DNA of 64,000 nucleotides from Ideonella sp. (GTDB taxonomy: Bacteria; Pseudomonadota; Gammaproteobacteria; Burkholderiales; Burkholderiaceae_C), in assembly GCA_016721465.1 (NCBI GenBank), contig JADKIA010000003.1, positions 620,001-684,000 on the forward strand. The letters run 5' to 3'. Made by a program: the position numbers and the translations under genes. Below, one piece after another: positions 44,069-51,975 of the stretch (its first letter is position 1; the number at the start of each line of letters is the position of its first letter). A model generated the notes under the pieces. The model was not told where the DNA came from. It did no database searches and saw only the letters and a list, made by a program, of their open reading frames with translations.

Positions 44069-44605
44069 ATGCTGCAGGCTTGGCGCGACTTGTCGACTGC
44101 GAATTTCGGGATGACTGTGATTGAACCTGTGAGCCTGTATTTCGGCGCCGAGCGAGCCGAAAGCCTGCTGTTCATCTGTGTCGGCCTGGTCGGGCTGGAA
44201 TTGGCCTGGACGTGCTGGCGCAAGGGCATGACGGGACAGGCGCGCGGTGCTGCCGTCGCGCTGGCGTTGCTGGCGGCCATCCAACTGCTGGTGGGCGGCA
44301 CGGTGTTCGTGCGCAGCCCGCATGACCAGGCCCGGGTGAGCCAGGCGCTGCAGTCCGATGTGCAGCAGGTTCGCACGCAAGAGCTTCCGCGCATGCGCAC
44401 GGTGATGCGCAACTTCCGCGTCTACCGCTGGGTCGAGATCGCGGCCGTGTTCCTCGGCGCGTTGATGGCGCTGGCGGGACGCCGGGGGTCCATGACCCGC
44501 GGCGTGGGCCTGGTGCTGCTGCCGCAGGCGCTGGTATTGCTGGTGTTCGACGGCCTGGCCGAGGAGCGCGGCGCCAGCTATCTGGCCTGGCTGCAACGCC
44601 TCTGA
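44069..44605 (+). CDS. Uncharacterised four-helix membrane protein
   Basis: 178 residues with hydrophobic stretches near 30-50 (SLLFICVGLVGLELAWTCW), 60-80 (AAVALALLAAIQLLVGGTVFV), 120-137 and 145-163. A charged loop SPHDQARVSQALQSDVQQVRTQELPRMRTVMRNFRVYR lies between helices two and three. I do not recognise the family. ATG 44069 has AGGA just upstream; ATG 44111 is an alternative that would leave room for the divergent kinase promoter. The stop codon lies within the conserved start of a palindromic element. Confidence 0.75.
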   Translation: MLQAWRDLSTANFGMTVIEPVSLYFGAERAESLLFICVGLVGLELAWTCWRKGMTGQARGAAVALALLAAIQLLVGGTVFVRSPHDQARVSQALQSDVQQVRTQELPRMRTVMRNFRVYRWVEIAAVFLGALMALAGRRGSMTRGVGLVLLPQALVLLVFDGLAEERGASYLAWLQRL

Positions 44606-44694
44606 GTGCCCCAAGGCCGGCCAAAGCCGGCCGCCACGGGACTCAGTCCCCCGCGGGGATCGAGGAAAGTGGCAGAGCCACATTTCCTTGATCC
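44606..44694 (+). repeat. Palindromic intergenic element, copy A
   Basis: It starts GTGCCCCAAGG directly at the stop of the membrane-protein gene. A variable hairpin CCGGCC-AAA-GCCGGCC follows, then CCCCCGCGGGGATC and a 17-bp stem (44657-44673 with 44677-44694, loop AGA, one bulged A at 44682). Copy B at 25901-25976 has the same order of parts. In the long stem one pair is fully exchanged (G-C here, C-G in B), two differ by wobble, and one is mismatched in B. It follows a stop codon on the sense strand in both places. Confidence 0.75.
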
Positions 44695-44708
44695 AGCAGC
44701 GCGCGCGG

Positions 44709-45107
44709 TCAGGCGGGCTTGGGTGCCAGGCGCTGAAGCATCTCGCCCATCTTCTGGTGCACCATGTTCACCGCCTTCAAGGGGCGCACCATGACCTTGA
44801 AATCGACGATCTGGCCGGCTTCGTTCCAGCGGATCAGATCGACGCCGTTGATCAGCAGGCCGTCGAGCTCGGTGACGAACTCGAGCAAGGCGTCGTGCTC
44901 GCCGACGATCTCGCGCTCGTAGCGGAAGTGCTCGCTGTTGAGCACGTGCATGGCGCCGGCCAGGTACAGGCTGGTGATGGCCTTGCCGCGTTGCGGTGTG
45001 TGCACCACCGGGGAATGGAACACCACGTCGTCGGCCAGCAGGGCGTTGAGCTTGGCCATGTCGCGGCTGCGGACCACCTCATGCCAGGCGTCAATGGGTG
45101 AGGTCAT
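44709..45107 (-). CDS. SnoaL/NTF2-like protein
   Basis: 132 residues of the NTF2-like fold: PIDAWHEVVRSRDMAKLNALLADDVVFHSPVV is the classic SnoaL opening helix and strand, followed by GKAITSLYLAGAMHVL and DGLLINGVDLIRWNEAGQIVDFKVMVRPL. These proteins bind small hydrophobic ligands or act as isomerases; the ligand is unknown. Start at ATG 45107; ten extra upstream codons look non-coding. It is probably expressed alone. Confidence 0.85.
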   Translation of the reverse strand: MTSPIDAWHEVVRSRDMAKLNALLADDVVFHSPVVHTPQRGKAITSLYLAGAMHVLNSEHFRYEREIVGEHDALLEFVTELDGLLINGVDLIRWNEAGQIVDFKVMVRPLKAVNMVHQKMGEMLQRLAPKPA

Positions 45108-45158
45108 CGGGGGCTCCAGGGTTGCACAGGCGGCCATACTGCCACAGTGGGCCGAGGC

Positions 45159-46721
45159 TCAGGCCGGGCCCAGGCCAGACAGCCCCTGCAGCGATGCGAC
45201 CAGGGCCCGATGCCCCTGCAAGGCGCGGGCAAATCGCGGCTCGTCACGGCCCTTGACCTCGGCCAGCGCTCGCAGCGCGGCCGCCTCGCGCGCAGTCCAG
45301 CCGCGCTCGGGCGCCACGGCTGCAAGCAGGCAAGCCATGCGCGCCAGCGCGGTCTGCGCGTGCTCGCGGGGCGCGCCCAATGCCCGCAGCGCGGCGCGTT
45401 GCGCGGCGTTGCGGTCGCCGTCGTGTCGGGCCAGCACCAGCGCCGATACCCGCTCGCCCAGCCTGGCCGGGTCCACGAATTGCCAGCGGCCCGCGCCGTC
45501 CGGCCGCCACACCAGCACCGACGCGCCCAGCCGCTTGAGCACGTCGGCCTTGTAGAAGCGCGGTCCGGGGCGGCCGTTGCTGTCGTTCAAGATGCGCGTC
45601 CACTCGCGATCTGCCATGGCCAGCAGGTCGGCCTGCAGCGGTCGGAACCCGAGCCGCCAGTAGAACCAGAAGGCCCCGGACTGGATGCTGTCCTTGTTGT
45701 CGCGCGCGATTTGGCTGGGCTCGACGCGCAGCACCTGCAGCTTGAATCGCCAGGCATACAGGCGCAGCAGTTGGCACACCAGCAAGGCGGATTCGCCGCC
45801 GCGGTAGGGCGGCAGCACGTTGACGCCAAAGGCCGCCTGCGCCCCCAGGACCCACGAGCCGCCGTAGGCCACCGGCACCTGGTTCTTGAACAGCAGGTAG
45901 CCGATGTAGCTCTCGAGCGTGAGCTTGCGCTCGTCGCGGCACGCGTAGAAGGCCACCTGCAGGCCACGACCCAGGTCGTGGCACTCGATCTGTGCCGGAT
46001 CCACGTGCGTGAAGAAATCGGTTTCGCGCAGCAGAGAAAGCATCACGCCGCGACCCAGGTCGGCCAGCTGCTGGCGGTCTGCTTCGCTCAGCTTCACCCG
46101 CCTGGGCGCCGGCTCGTGCCACAACGCCAGCGGGCCATCGGGCCGCAGGTAGCCGTCGTCATGGGTGTGCGGGGTGTTGCGGCCAAACCGGCCCTGGGTG
46201 AGTCCCGGCGCATCGGCGCGCATGCGCCAGCGGATGAACACCTGCAGCTGCGACCAGGCCGCCTCGCGTTCTCGGTCTTGCGGGGCGAGTCGGTCCAGCA
46301 GCGCGATCAGCCTCGGCAGGTGTCTGGCCTTGTCTGCGCCCAGGTGCTGACGCAGCCAGCGTGGCCAGGGCAGGGGGCGGTCGATCAGGGCGTCGCGCTC
46401 CATCGGGTCGAGCGCACGCTCGAGCAGCGCGCGGGCGTCGTGCGGGTCGGCGTCGAGGTACAGCAGCTCGACATCGCCCGGAAAGCGCTCGCACAGCCAG
46501 CGCGTCGCGGTCAGGCTGAAGGTGCTGGCAATGGCCGTGCCGGCAATGCCGGAGTTCTCCAGCGCATCGAGCAAGGGATCGCCCGCGGGCAGCGCCGCCA
46601 ACTCGGCGGCCATGGCGTGCAGGCCCTGGTGCGCCTCGGCCAGCTCGGCGGCGGATTTCGGGAACGTGGCCTGGAACAGCAACGCCTCGTGGCGGGCGGA
46701 CCAGGTGCGAGCGAGCTTCAT
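45159..46721 (-). CDS. Uncharacterised 520-residue protein with GNAT-like core
   Basis: I do not recognise the family. The N-terminal 200 residues are helical (RHEALLFQATFPKSAAELAEAHQGLHAMAAEL; ATRWLCERFPGDVELLYLDADPHDARALLERAL). The middle region has LTLESYIGYLLFKNQVPVAYGG, then PPYRGGESALLVCQLLRLY and SGAFWFYWRLGFRPL. That order (strand, RGGESA loop with helix, then a FYWRLGF end) resembles motifs of GNAT acyltransferases. The C-terminal part is Ala/Arg-rich and helical. It lies 95 bases after icmF on the same strand. Start at ATG 46721. Confidence 0.75.
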   Translation of the reverse strand: MKLARTWSARHEALLFQATFPKSAAELAEAHQGLHAMAAELAALPAGDPLLDALENSGIAGTAIASTFSLTATRWLCERFPGDVELLYLDADPHDARALLERALDPMERDALIDRPLPWPRWLRQHLGADKARHLPRLIALLDRLAPQDREREAAWSQLQVFIRWRMRADAPGLTQGRFGRNTPHTHDDGYLRPDGPLALWHEPAPRRVKLSEADRQQLADLGRGVMLSLLRETDFFTHVDPAQIECHDLGRGLQVAFYACRDERKLTLESYIGYLLFKNQVPVAYGGSWVLGAQAAFGVNVLPPYRGGESALLVCQLLRLYAWRFKLQVLRVEPSQIARDNKDSIQSGAFWFYWRLGFRPLQADLLAMADREWTRILNDSNGRPGPRFYKADVLKRLGASVLVWRPDGAGRWQFVDPARLGERVSALVLARHDGDRNAAQRAALRALGAPREHAQTALARMACLLAAVAPERGWTAREAAALRALAEVKGRDEPRFARALQGHRALVASLQGLSGLGPA

Positions 46722-46816
46722 CGGGACAACCTCCGGGCCGCGCGGGTCAGCGCCATTCGGCAAGCGCGGCCTGGGCTCGATGGTAGTCGGCGGGCCAGTC
46801 CTGCCGACGCCAGGCT

Positions 46817-49800
46817 TCACATGCTGCGGCGGTACTGCCCGCCCACCTCGAACAAGGCGTTGGTGATCTGGCCCAGCGAGCAACAGCGCACGGCGTCCAT
46901 CAACACTTCGAACACGTTCGCATTGGCGATCACGGCCGCCTGAAGCCGCTTCAAGGCCAGCGGCGACTCGGCGGCATGCCGTGCATGGAAGTCGGCCAGT
47001 CGCGTGAGCTGGCTCTGCTTCTCGTCCTCGGTGGAGCGGGCCAGCTCGATCGGGCCTTGCGCCTCGTCGCCCTGCGGATTGCGGAAGGTGTTCACGCCGA
47101 TGATCGGGTACTCACCGGTGTGCTTCTGCATCTCGTAGTGCATGCTCTCTTCCTGGATCTTGCTGCGCTGGTAGCCGGTCTCCATCGCACCCAGCACGCC
47201 GCCGCGGTCGGCGATCTTCTCGAACTCGGCCAGCACGGCTTCCTCCACCAGCTCGGTCAGCTCGTCGATGATGAAGGCGCCCTGGTTCGGGTTCTCGTTC
47301 TTGGCCAGGCCCCACTCGCGGTTGATGATCAGCTGGATCGCCATGGCGCGGCGCACCGAGGCGTCGGTGGGCGTGGTGATGGCCTCGTCGAAGGCGTTGG
47401 TGTGCAGCGAGTTGCAGTTGTCGTAGATCGCAATCAGCGCCTGCAGCGTGGTGCGGATGTCGTTGAACTGGATTTCCTGCGCGTGCAGTGAGCGGCCGCT
47501 GGTCTGGATGTGGTATTTGAGCTTCTGGCTGCGCTCGTTGGCGCCGTACTTGTCCTTCATGGCCACGGCCCAGATGCGGCGCGCGACGCGGCCGAGCACG
47601 GTGTACTCCGGGTCCATGCCGTTGCTGAAGAAGAAGCTCAGGTTGGGCGCGAAATCATCGATGTGCATGCCGCGCGCGAGGTAGGCCTCCACGAAAGTGA
47701 AGCCGTTGCTCAGGGTGAAGGCCAGCTGGCTGATCGGGTTGGCACCGGCCTCGGCAATGTGATAGCCCGAAATCGACACCGAGTAGAAATTGCGCACGTT
47801 GTGGTGCACGAAATACTGCGCGATGTCGCCCATCACCTTGAGCGAAAACTCGGTGGAGAAGATGCAGGTGTTCTGGCCCTGGTCTTCCTTCAGGATGTCG
47901 GCCTGCACCGTGCCGCGCACGTTGGCCAGCGCCCATTCGCGGATCTTGGCGGCTTCGGTGTCGGTGGGCTGGCGGCCGTTGTCGGCGCTGAACTTCTCGA
48001 GCTGCTGGTCGATGGCCGCGTTCATGAACATGGCCAGGATCGACGGCGCCGGGCCGTTGATGGTCATGCTCACCGAGGTGTTGGGCGCACACAGGTCGAA
48101 GCCCGAGTACAGCACCTTCAGGTCGTCGATGGTGGCGATGCTCACGCCCGAGTTGCCCACCTTGCCGTAGATGTCCGGCCGCGGCGCCGGATCATTGCCG
48201 TAGAGCGTGACGGAGTCGAAGGCCGTGCTCAGGCGCTTGGCCGGCATGCCTTCGCTCACCAGCTTGAAGCGCCGGTTGGTGCGGAAGGCGTCGCCCTCGC
48301 CGGCGAACATGCGTGTCGGATCCTCGTTCTCGCGCTTGAAGGCGAAGGTACCGGCGGTGTAGGGGAAACTGCCGGGCACGTTGTCCAGCATCAGCCATTT
48401 GAGGATTTCGCCGTGGTCCTCGTAAGCGGGCAGCGCCACCTTGCGGATCTTGCTGCCGGACAGCGTGGTGTGGATCAGGTTGGTGCGTATTTCCTTGTCG
48501 CGGATCTTCACCACGTACTCGTCACTGGCGTAGGCCTTCTGCATCGCGGGCCATTGCGCCAGCAGTTTTCTGGCGGCGGCGTCGAGCCGCGTGTCGCGCT
48601 CTTCGGCCAGCTTGAGCACGGTGTTTTTCGCGCCGTCGCGGCTGGCGTCGTCTTCGTGCAACATGCGCGCGGTCTCGCGCAGTTGCTGCAGCTCGCGCGC
48701 CAGCCGGGCCTGGGCCCGGGCCTTGGCCTTGTAGCCGCGTACGGTGTCCGATATTTCGGCCAGGTAGCGCGTGCGCGAGGCAGGCACCACGGGGGTCTGG
48801 TGCGTGCTGTGGCGGGTGTTGGCCAAGGGCAGGCGGCCTTCGCTGAGCTTCAGGCCCAGCTCGGCCAGGCGCAGCTTGATGGCCTGGTACAGCGCGGTGA
48901 CGCCATCGTCGTTGAAGCGGCTGGCCATGGTGCCGAACACCGGCATCTGGTCGGGCATCACGTTGAAGGCGTTGCGGTTGCGCTGCACCTGCTTGGCCAC
49001 ATCGCGCAGGGCGTCGGCGGCGCCCTTGCGGTCGAACTTGTTGATCGCCACGAACTCGGCGAAGTCGAGCATGTCGATCTTCTCCAGCTGGCTGGCGGCG
49101 CCGAACTCGGGCGTCATCACATACATCGGGATGTCGACCAAGGGCACGATGGCCGCGTCGCCCTGGCCGATGCCCGAGGTCTCCACGATGATCAGGTCGA
49201 AGCCCGCCACCTTGGCGGCTGCCAGCACATCCGGCAGGGCGGCCGAGATCTCGGAGCCGGTGTCGCGAGTCGCCAGTGACCGCATGTAGACGCGCGCGCC
49301 CTGGCTCCACGGCGAGACCGCGTTCATGCGGATGCGGTCGCCGAGCAGCGCGCCGCCGCTCTTGCGGCGCGAGGGGTCGATGCTGATCACGGCGATGCGC
49401 AGCGCGTCGTCCTGGTCCAGACGAATGCGGCGGATCAGCTCGTCGGTGAGGCTGCTCTTGCCGGCGCCGCCGGTGCCGGTGATGCCGAGCACCGGGGTCT
49501 TGGCCGTCCGGGCGGCTTCGTGCAATTGCGCGACGAGTTTCGAGTCGGCCTTGCCGTTCTCCAGGGCCGTGATCAACTGCGCCAGCGCGCGCCACGCAGC
49601 TTCGCTGTGGCCCTGGATCGGTGCCAGGGCCACGGGCGCGAAGGCGGTGATGTCGCGGTCGCAGCGCATCACCATCTCGCCGATCATGCCGGCCAGGCCC
49701 ATGCGCTGGCCGTCCTCGGGGCTGTAGATGCGCACACCCTGCTCGGCCAGCGCGCGGATTTCCTCCGGCACGATCACGCCGCCGCCGCCGCCGAAAACCT

Positions 49801-50107
49801 GGATGTGCTCGCCGCCTCGGGCCTTGAGCAGTTCGACCATGTAGGCAAAGTACTCGTTGTGTCCACCCTGGTAGCTGCTGACGGCGATGCCCTGCACATC
49901 CTCCTGCAGCGCGGCGGTGACCACCTCGTCCACCGAGCGGTTGTGGCCCAGGTGGATGACCTCGGCGCCCATGCCCTGCAGGATGCGGCGCATGATGTTG
50001 ATGGCCGCGTCGTGGCCGTCGAACAGGCTGGCGGCCGTGACGAAGCGCACCTTGTGCGTGGGGCGGTACTCGGCCAGGGCCTTGTACTCGGCGGACAGAT
50101 CGGACAT
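46817..50107 (-). CDS. icmF: Fused isobutyryl-CoA mutase (IcmF)
   Basis: 1096 residues. The N-terminal B12-binding domain has DGHD (30-33) with His32 as lower cobalt ligand, followed by VIHLGHNRSVDE and SSYQGGH. A MeaB-like chaperone GTPase follows, with GTGGAGKSS (211-219), then VETSGIGQGDAA and AINKFDRKGAADA. The C-terminal two thirds are the acyl-CoA mutase barrel, for example RPDIYGKVGNSGVSIATIDDLK, SVSMTINGPAPSILAMF and GQNTCIFSTEFSLK. It interconverts isobutyryl-CoA and n-butyryl-CoA, and some members take pivalyl-CoA or isovaleryl-CoA. It diverges from an AraC-type regulator gene across a palindrome. Confidence 0.97.
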   Translation of the reverse strand: MSDLSAEYKALAEYRPTHKVRFVTAASLFDGHDAAINIMRRILQGMGAEVIHLGHNRSVDEVVTAALQEDVQGIAVSSYQGGHNEYFAYMVELLKARGGEHIQVFGGGGGVIVPEEIRALAEQGVRIYSPEDGQRMGLAGMIGEMVMRCDRDITAFAPVALAPIQGHSEAAWRALAQLITALENGKADSKLVAQLHEAARTAKTPVLGITGTGGAGKSSLTDELIRRIRLDQDDALRIAVISIDPSRRKSGGALLGDRIRMNAVSPWSQGARVYMRSLATRDTGSEISAALPDVLAAAKVAGFDLIIVETSGIGQGDAAIVPLVDIPMYVMTPEFGAASQLEKIDMLDFAEFVAINKFDRKGAADALRDVAKQVQRNRNAFNVMPDQMPVFGTMASRFNDDGVTALYQAIKLRLAELGLKLSEGRLPLANTRHSTHQTPVVPASRTRYLAEISDTVRGYKAKARAQARLARELQQLRETARMLHEDDASRDGAKNTVLKLAEERDTRLDAAARKLLAQWPAMQKAYASDEYVVKIRDKEIRTNLIHTTLSGSKIRKVALPAYEDHGEILKWLMLDNVPGSFPYTAGTFAFKRENEDPTRMFAGEGDAFRTNRRFKLVSEGMPAKRLSTAFDSVTLYGNDPAPRPDIYGKVGNSGVSIATIDDLKVLYSGFDLCAPNTSVSMTINGPAPSILAMFMNAAIDQQLEKFSADNGRQPTDTEAAKIREWALANVRGTVQADILKEDQGQNTCIFSTEFSLKVMGDIAQYFVHHNVRNFYSVSISGYHIAEAGANPISQLAFTLSNGFTFVEAYLARGMHIDDFAPNLSFFFSNGMDPEYTVLGRVARRIWAVAMKDKYGANERSQKLKYHIQTSGRSLHAQEIQFNDIRTTLQALIAIYDNCNSLHTNAFDEAITTPTDASVRRAMAIQLIINREWGLAKNENPNQGAFIIDELTELVEEAVLAEFEKIADRGGVLGAMETGYQRSKIQEESMHYEMQKHTGEYPIIGVNTFRNPQGDEAQGPIELARSTEDEKQSQLTRLADFHARHAAESPLALKRLQAAVIANANVFEVLMDAVRCCSLGQITNALFEVGGQYRRSM

Positions 50108-50148
50108 GGTGGTGGCCTTTCGATGTGCTGGTTTTCGCAAGACGAGGC

Positions 50149-50168
50149 CATGGCGCCGGGGCGCCATG
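50149..50168. promoter_or_regulatory. Perfect palindrome between icmF and its divergent regulator
   Basis: CATGGCGCC-GG-GGCGCCATG, two perfect 9-base arms separated by two bases, 42 bases upstream of the icmF start. A second small dyad (GCCGC-GAAT-GCGGC) follows directly. It could be an operator for the adjacent AraC-type regulator, although AraC sites are more often direct repeats; a hairpin in the icmF leader is the alternative. Confidence 0.45.
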
Positions 50169-50256
50169 CCGCGAATGCGGCAGTCTAGGGCCTGCCCGTC
50201 CGCCAGGCGATGGCGATAGCGCTCAGGGCTCTGACGGTTTTTGCCACAATCGCAGC

Positions 50257-51372
50257 ATGAGCACCGCATCGCCCCGCCCGCACTCGGTGTCCACGGCCTT
50301 CGTCGACAGCGCGGTGCGCGGGCTGGCGCCCGCCATGCGGGCGCGGGTTCTGGCCGAGGCGGGCATCGAGGCGGATGCCGGGCGCAAGCCAGGCGCCCGC
50401 GTGCCGGCACCGGCCTTCGCCGCGCTGTGGATGGCTGTGGCCCGTGAACTGGACGACGAGTTCTTCGGGCTCGATTCGCGCCGCATGAAGGTCGGCAGCT
50501 TTGCCCTGCTCTGCCACGCGGCTGCAGCGCAGACCACGGTGGAGCGTGCCCTGCAGATGAGCTTGCGTGGCTTTGCCACCTGCTTCGACGACATCGCGGC
50601 GGGCTTGAGTGTGGCGGGACGCGAGGCCCGCCTCACGATCAGCAATCGTATCCACGCCGACGTGGACGAGCCCGATGCGCGCCGCTTTGCCGACGAGACC
50701 TTGCTGGTGATGCTGCATGGCCTGTTGTGCTGGCTGGCCGGGCGGCGCGTGCCGCTGTCGCGGCTGGATTTCGCGCATGCCCAACCGGCCCACGCCGACG
50801 AGTACCGGCGCATGTTTTCGCCCCATGTGCGCTTCGACCAACCGTCCACGGCCATCGCTTTCGACATCGGGGTGCTGCACGCGGCGGTGTCGATGAGTGA
50901 AGGCAGCCTGAAGGCCTTTCTCCGCGACGCGCCGCAGTCGGTGTTCCTCAAGCAGGTGGCCACGGGCGGCTGGGCCGAGCGAGCGCGCCGGCACCTGCAA
51001 CGCGCGATGGCCGTGCCTCGGGCGGGCGGTGCCACACGGGGGCCCATGGGCCCGGCCGACACCGATGCACAGCTGCTGGACCACGCCGCGGCACACTTTG
51101 GCGTTTCGCCCGCCACGCTGCGCCGCCGCCTCGAAGGTGAAGGCACGCGCTGGCAGCAACTGAAGGACGAAGTGCGCCGCGAGCTGGCCATGGCTCATCT
51201 GGCCGACCGACGCCTGAGCATCGAGCAGGTGGCCGCGCTGCTGGGCTTCAACGACGGCCCTTCGTTCCACCGGGCCTTCCGCAAATGGACCGGCGCCCCA
51301 CCCGGCGCCTTTCGCGTCGGTCGCATGCAGCGCCTGCCCCACCCAATCCGACCCGAGCCCGCCAACGCATGA
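50257..51372 (+). CDS. AraC-type regulator with arabinose-binding-like N-terminal domain
   Basis: 371 residues. Residues 20-210 form the OruR/ArgR-like sensor (VRGLAPAMRARVLAEAGIEAD opening; SFALLCHAAAAQTTVERALQMSLRGFATCFDDI). The C-terminal 100 residues carry two helix-turn-helices of the AraC fold: HFGVSPATLRRRLEGEGTRWQQLKDEVRRELA and SIEQVAALLGFNDGPSFHRAFRKWTGAPPGAFR. It is the likely regulator of the divergent icmF gene. The end overlaps greB by 4 bases (ATGA), an unexpected coupling with a transcription factor of general use. Confidence 0.92.
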   Translation: MSTASPRPHSVSTAFVDSAVRGLAPAMRARVLAEAGIEADAGRKPGARVPAPAFAALWMAVARELDDEFFGLDSRRMKVGSFALLCHAAAAQTTVERALQMSLRGFATCFDDIAAGLSVAGREARLTISNRIHADVDEPDARRFADETLLVMLHGLLCWLAGRRVPLSRLDFAHAQPAHADEYRRMFSPHVRFDQPSTAIAFDIGVLHAAVSMSEGSLKAFLRDAPQSVFLKQVATGGWAERARRHLQRAMAVPRAGGATRGPMGPADTDAQLLDHAAAHFGVSPATLRRRLEGEGTRWQQLKDEVRRELAMAHLADRRLSIEQVAALLGFNDGPSFHRAFRKWTGAPPGAFRVGRMQRLPHPIRPEPANA

Positions 51373-51941
51373 ACAAGGCCTTCACCCGAGAACCCGATGG
51401 CGATGACGACGAGGACGACGGTTCACCCGGCGCCCCGCCCATTCCCGCCGGCAGCAAGAACTACATGACCCCGCAGGGCTACCAGCGCCTGCGCAACGAG
51501 CTGCTGCAACTGATCGACGACGAGCGCCCGAAGATGGTGGAGACCGTCTCCTGGGCCGCCAAGAACGGCGACCGCAGCGAGAACGGCGACTACCTCTACG
51601 GCAAGAAGCGGCTGCGCGAGATCGACCGCCGCATCCGCTTCCTCACCAAGCGCCTGGACATCGCCGAGGTGGCCGACCCGTCTGCGCACCACGGCCACGA
51701 CCAGGTCTTCTTCGGTGCCACCGTCACCTATGTCAACTCGCGTGACGAGGAACGCACCATCACCATCAAGGGCATCGACGAGACCGACAACCTGCAGGGC
51801 GAGGTGAGCTGGATATCACCCATTGCACGCGCACTGTTGAAGGCGCGCGAAGGCGACGAGGTGAAGCTGCAGACGCCGGGGGGCTTGGAGACGATCGAGG
51901 TGTTGGCGGTGCGGTATCCCCGGCCGAACCCGCTGTCTTGA
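51369..51941 (+). CDS. greB: Transcription elongation factor GreB
   Basis: 190 residues, slightly longer than usual because of an acidic N-terminal extension (DGDDDEDDGSPGAPP). GreA/B coiled coil: NYMTPQGYQRLRNELLQLIDDERPKMVETVSWAAKNGDRSENGDYLYGKKRLREID, with the acidic tip residues in GDRSENGDYLY. The C-terminal FKBP-like domain contains FFGATVTYV and ISPIARALLKAREGDEVKLQTPGG. The Y-G-KKRLREIDRRIRFL end of the coiled coil marks GreB rather than GreA. It rescues back-tracked RNA polymerase. Confidence 0.95.
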   Translation: MNKAFTREPDGDDDEDDGSPGAPPIPAGSKNYMTPQGYQRLRNELLQLIDDERPKMVETVSWAAKNGDRSENGDYLYGKKRLREIDRRIRFLTKRLDIAEVADPSAHHGHDQVFFGATVTYVNSRDEERTITIKGIDETDNLQGEVSWISPIARALLKAREGDEVKLQTPGGLETIEVLAVRYPRPNPLS

Positions 51942-51975
51942 CGTGGCGGTCAGTTGGCCCGCCATTGACGCCGCG

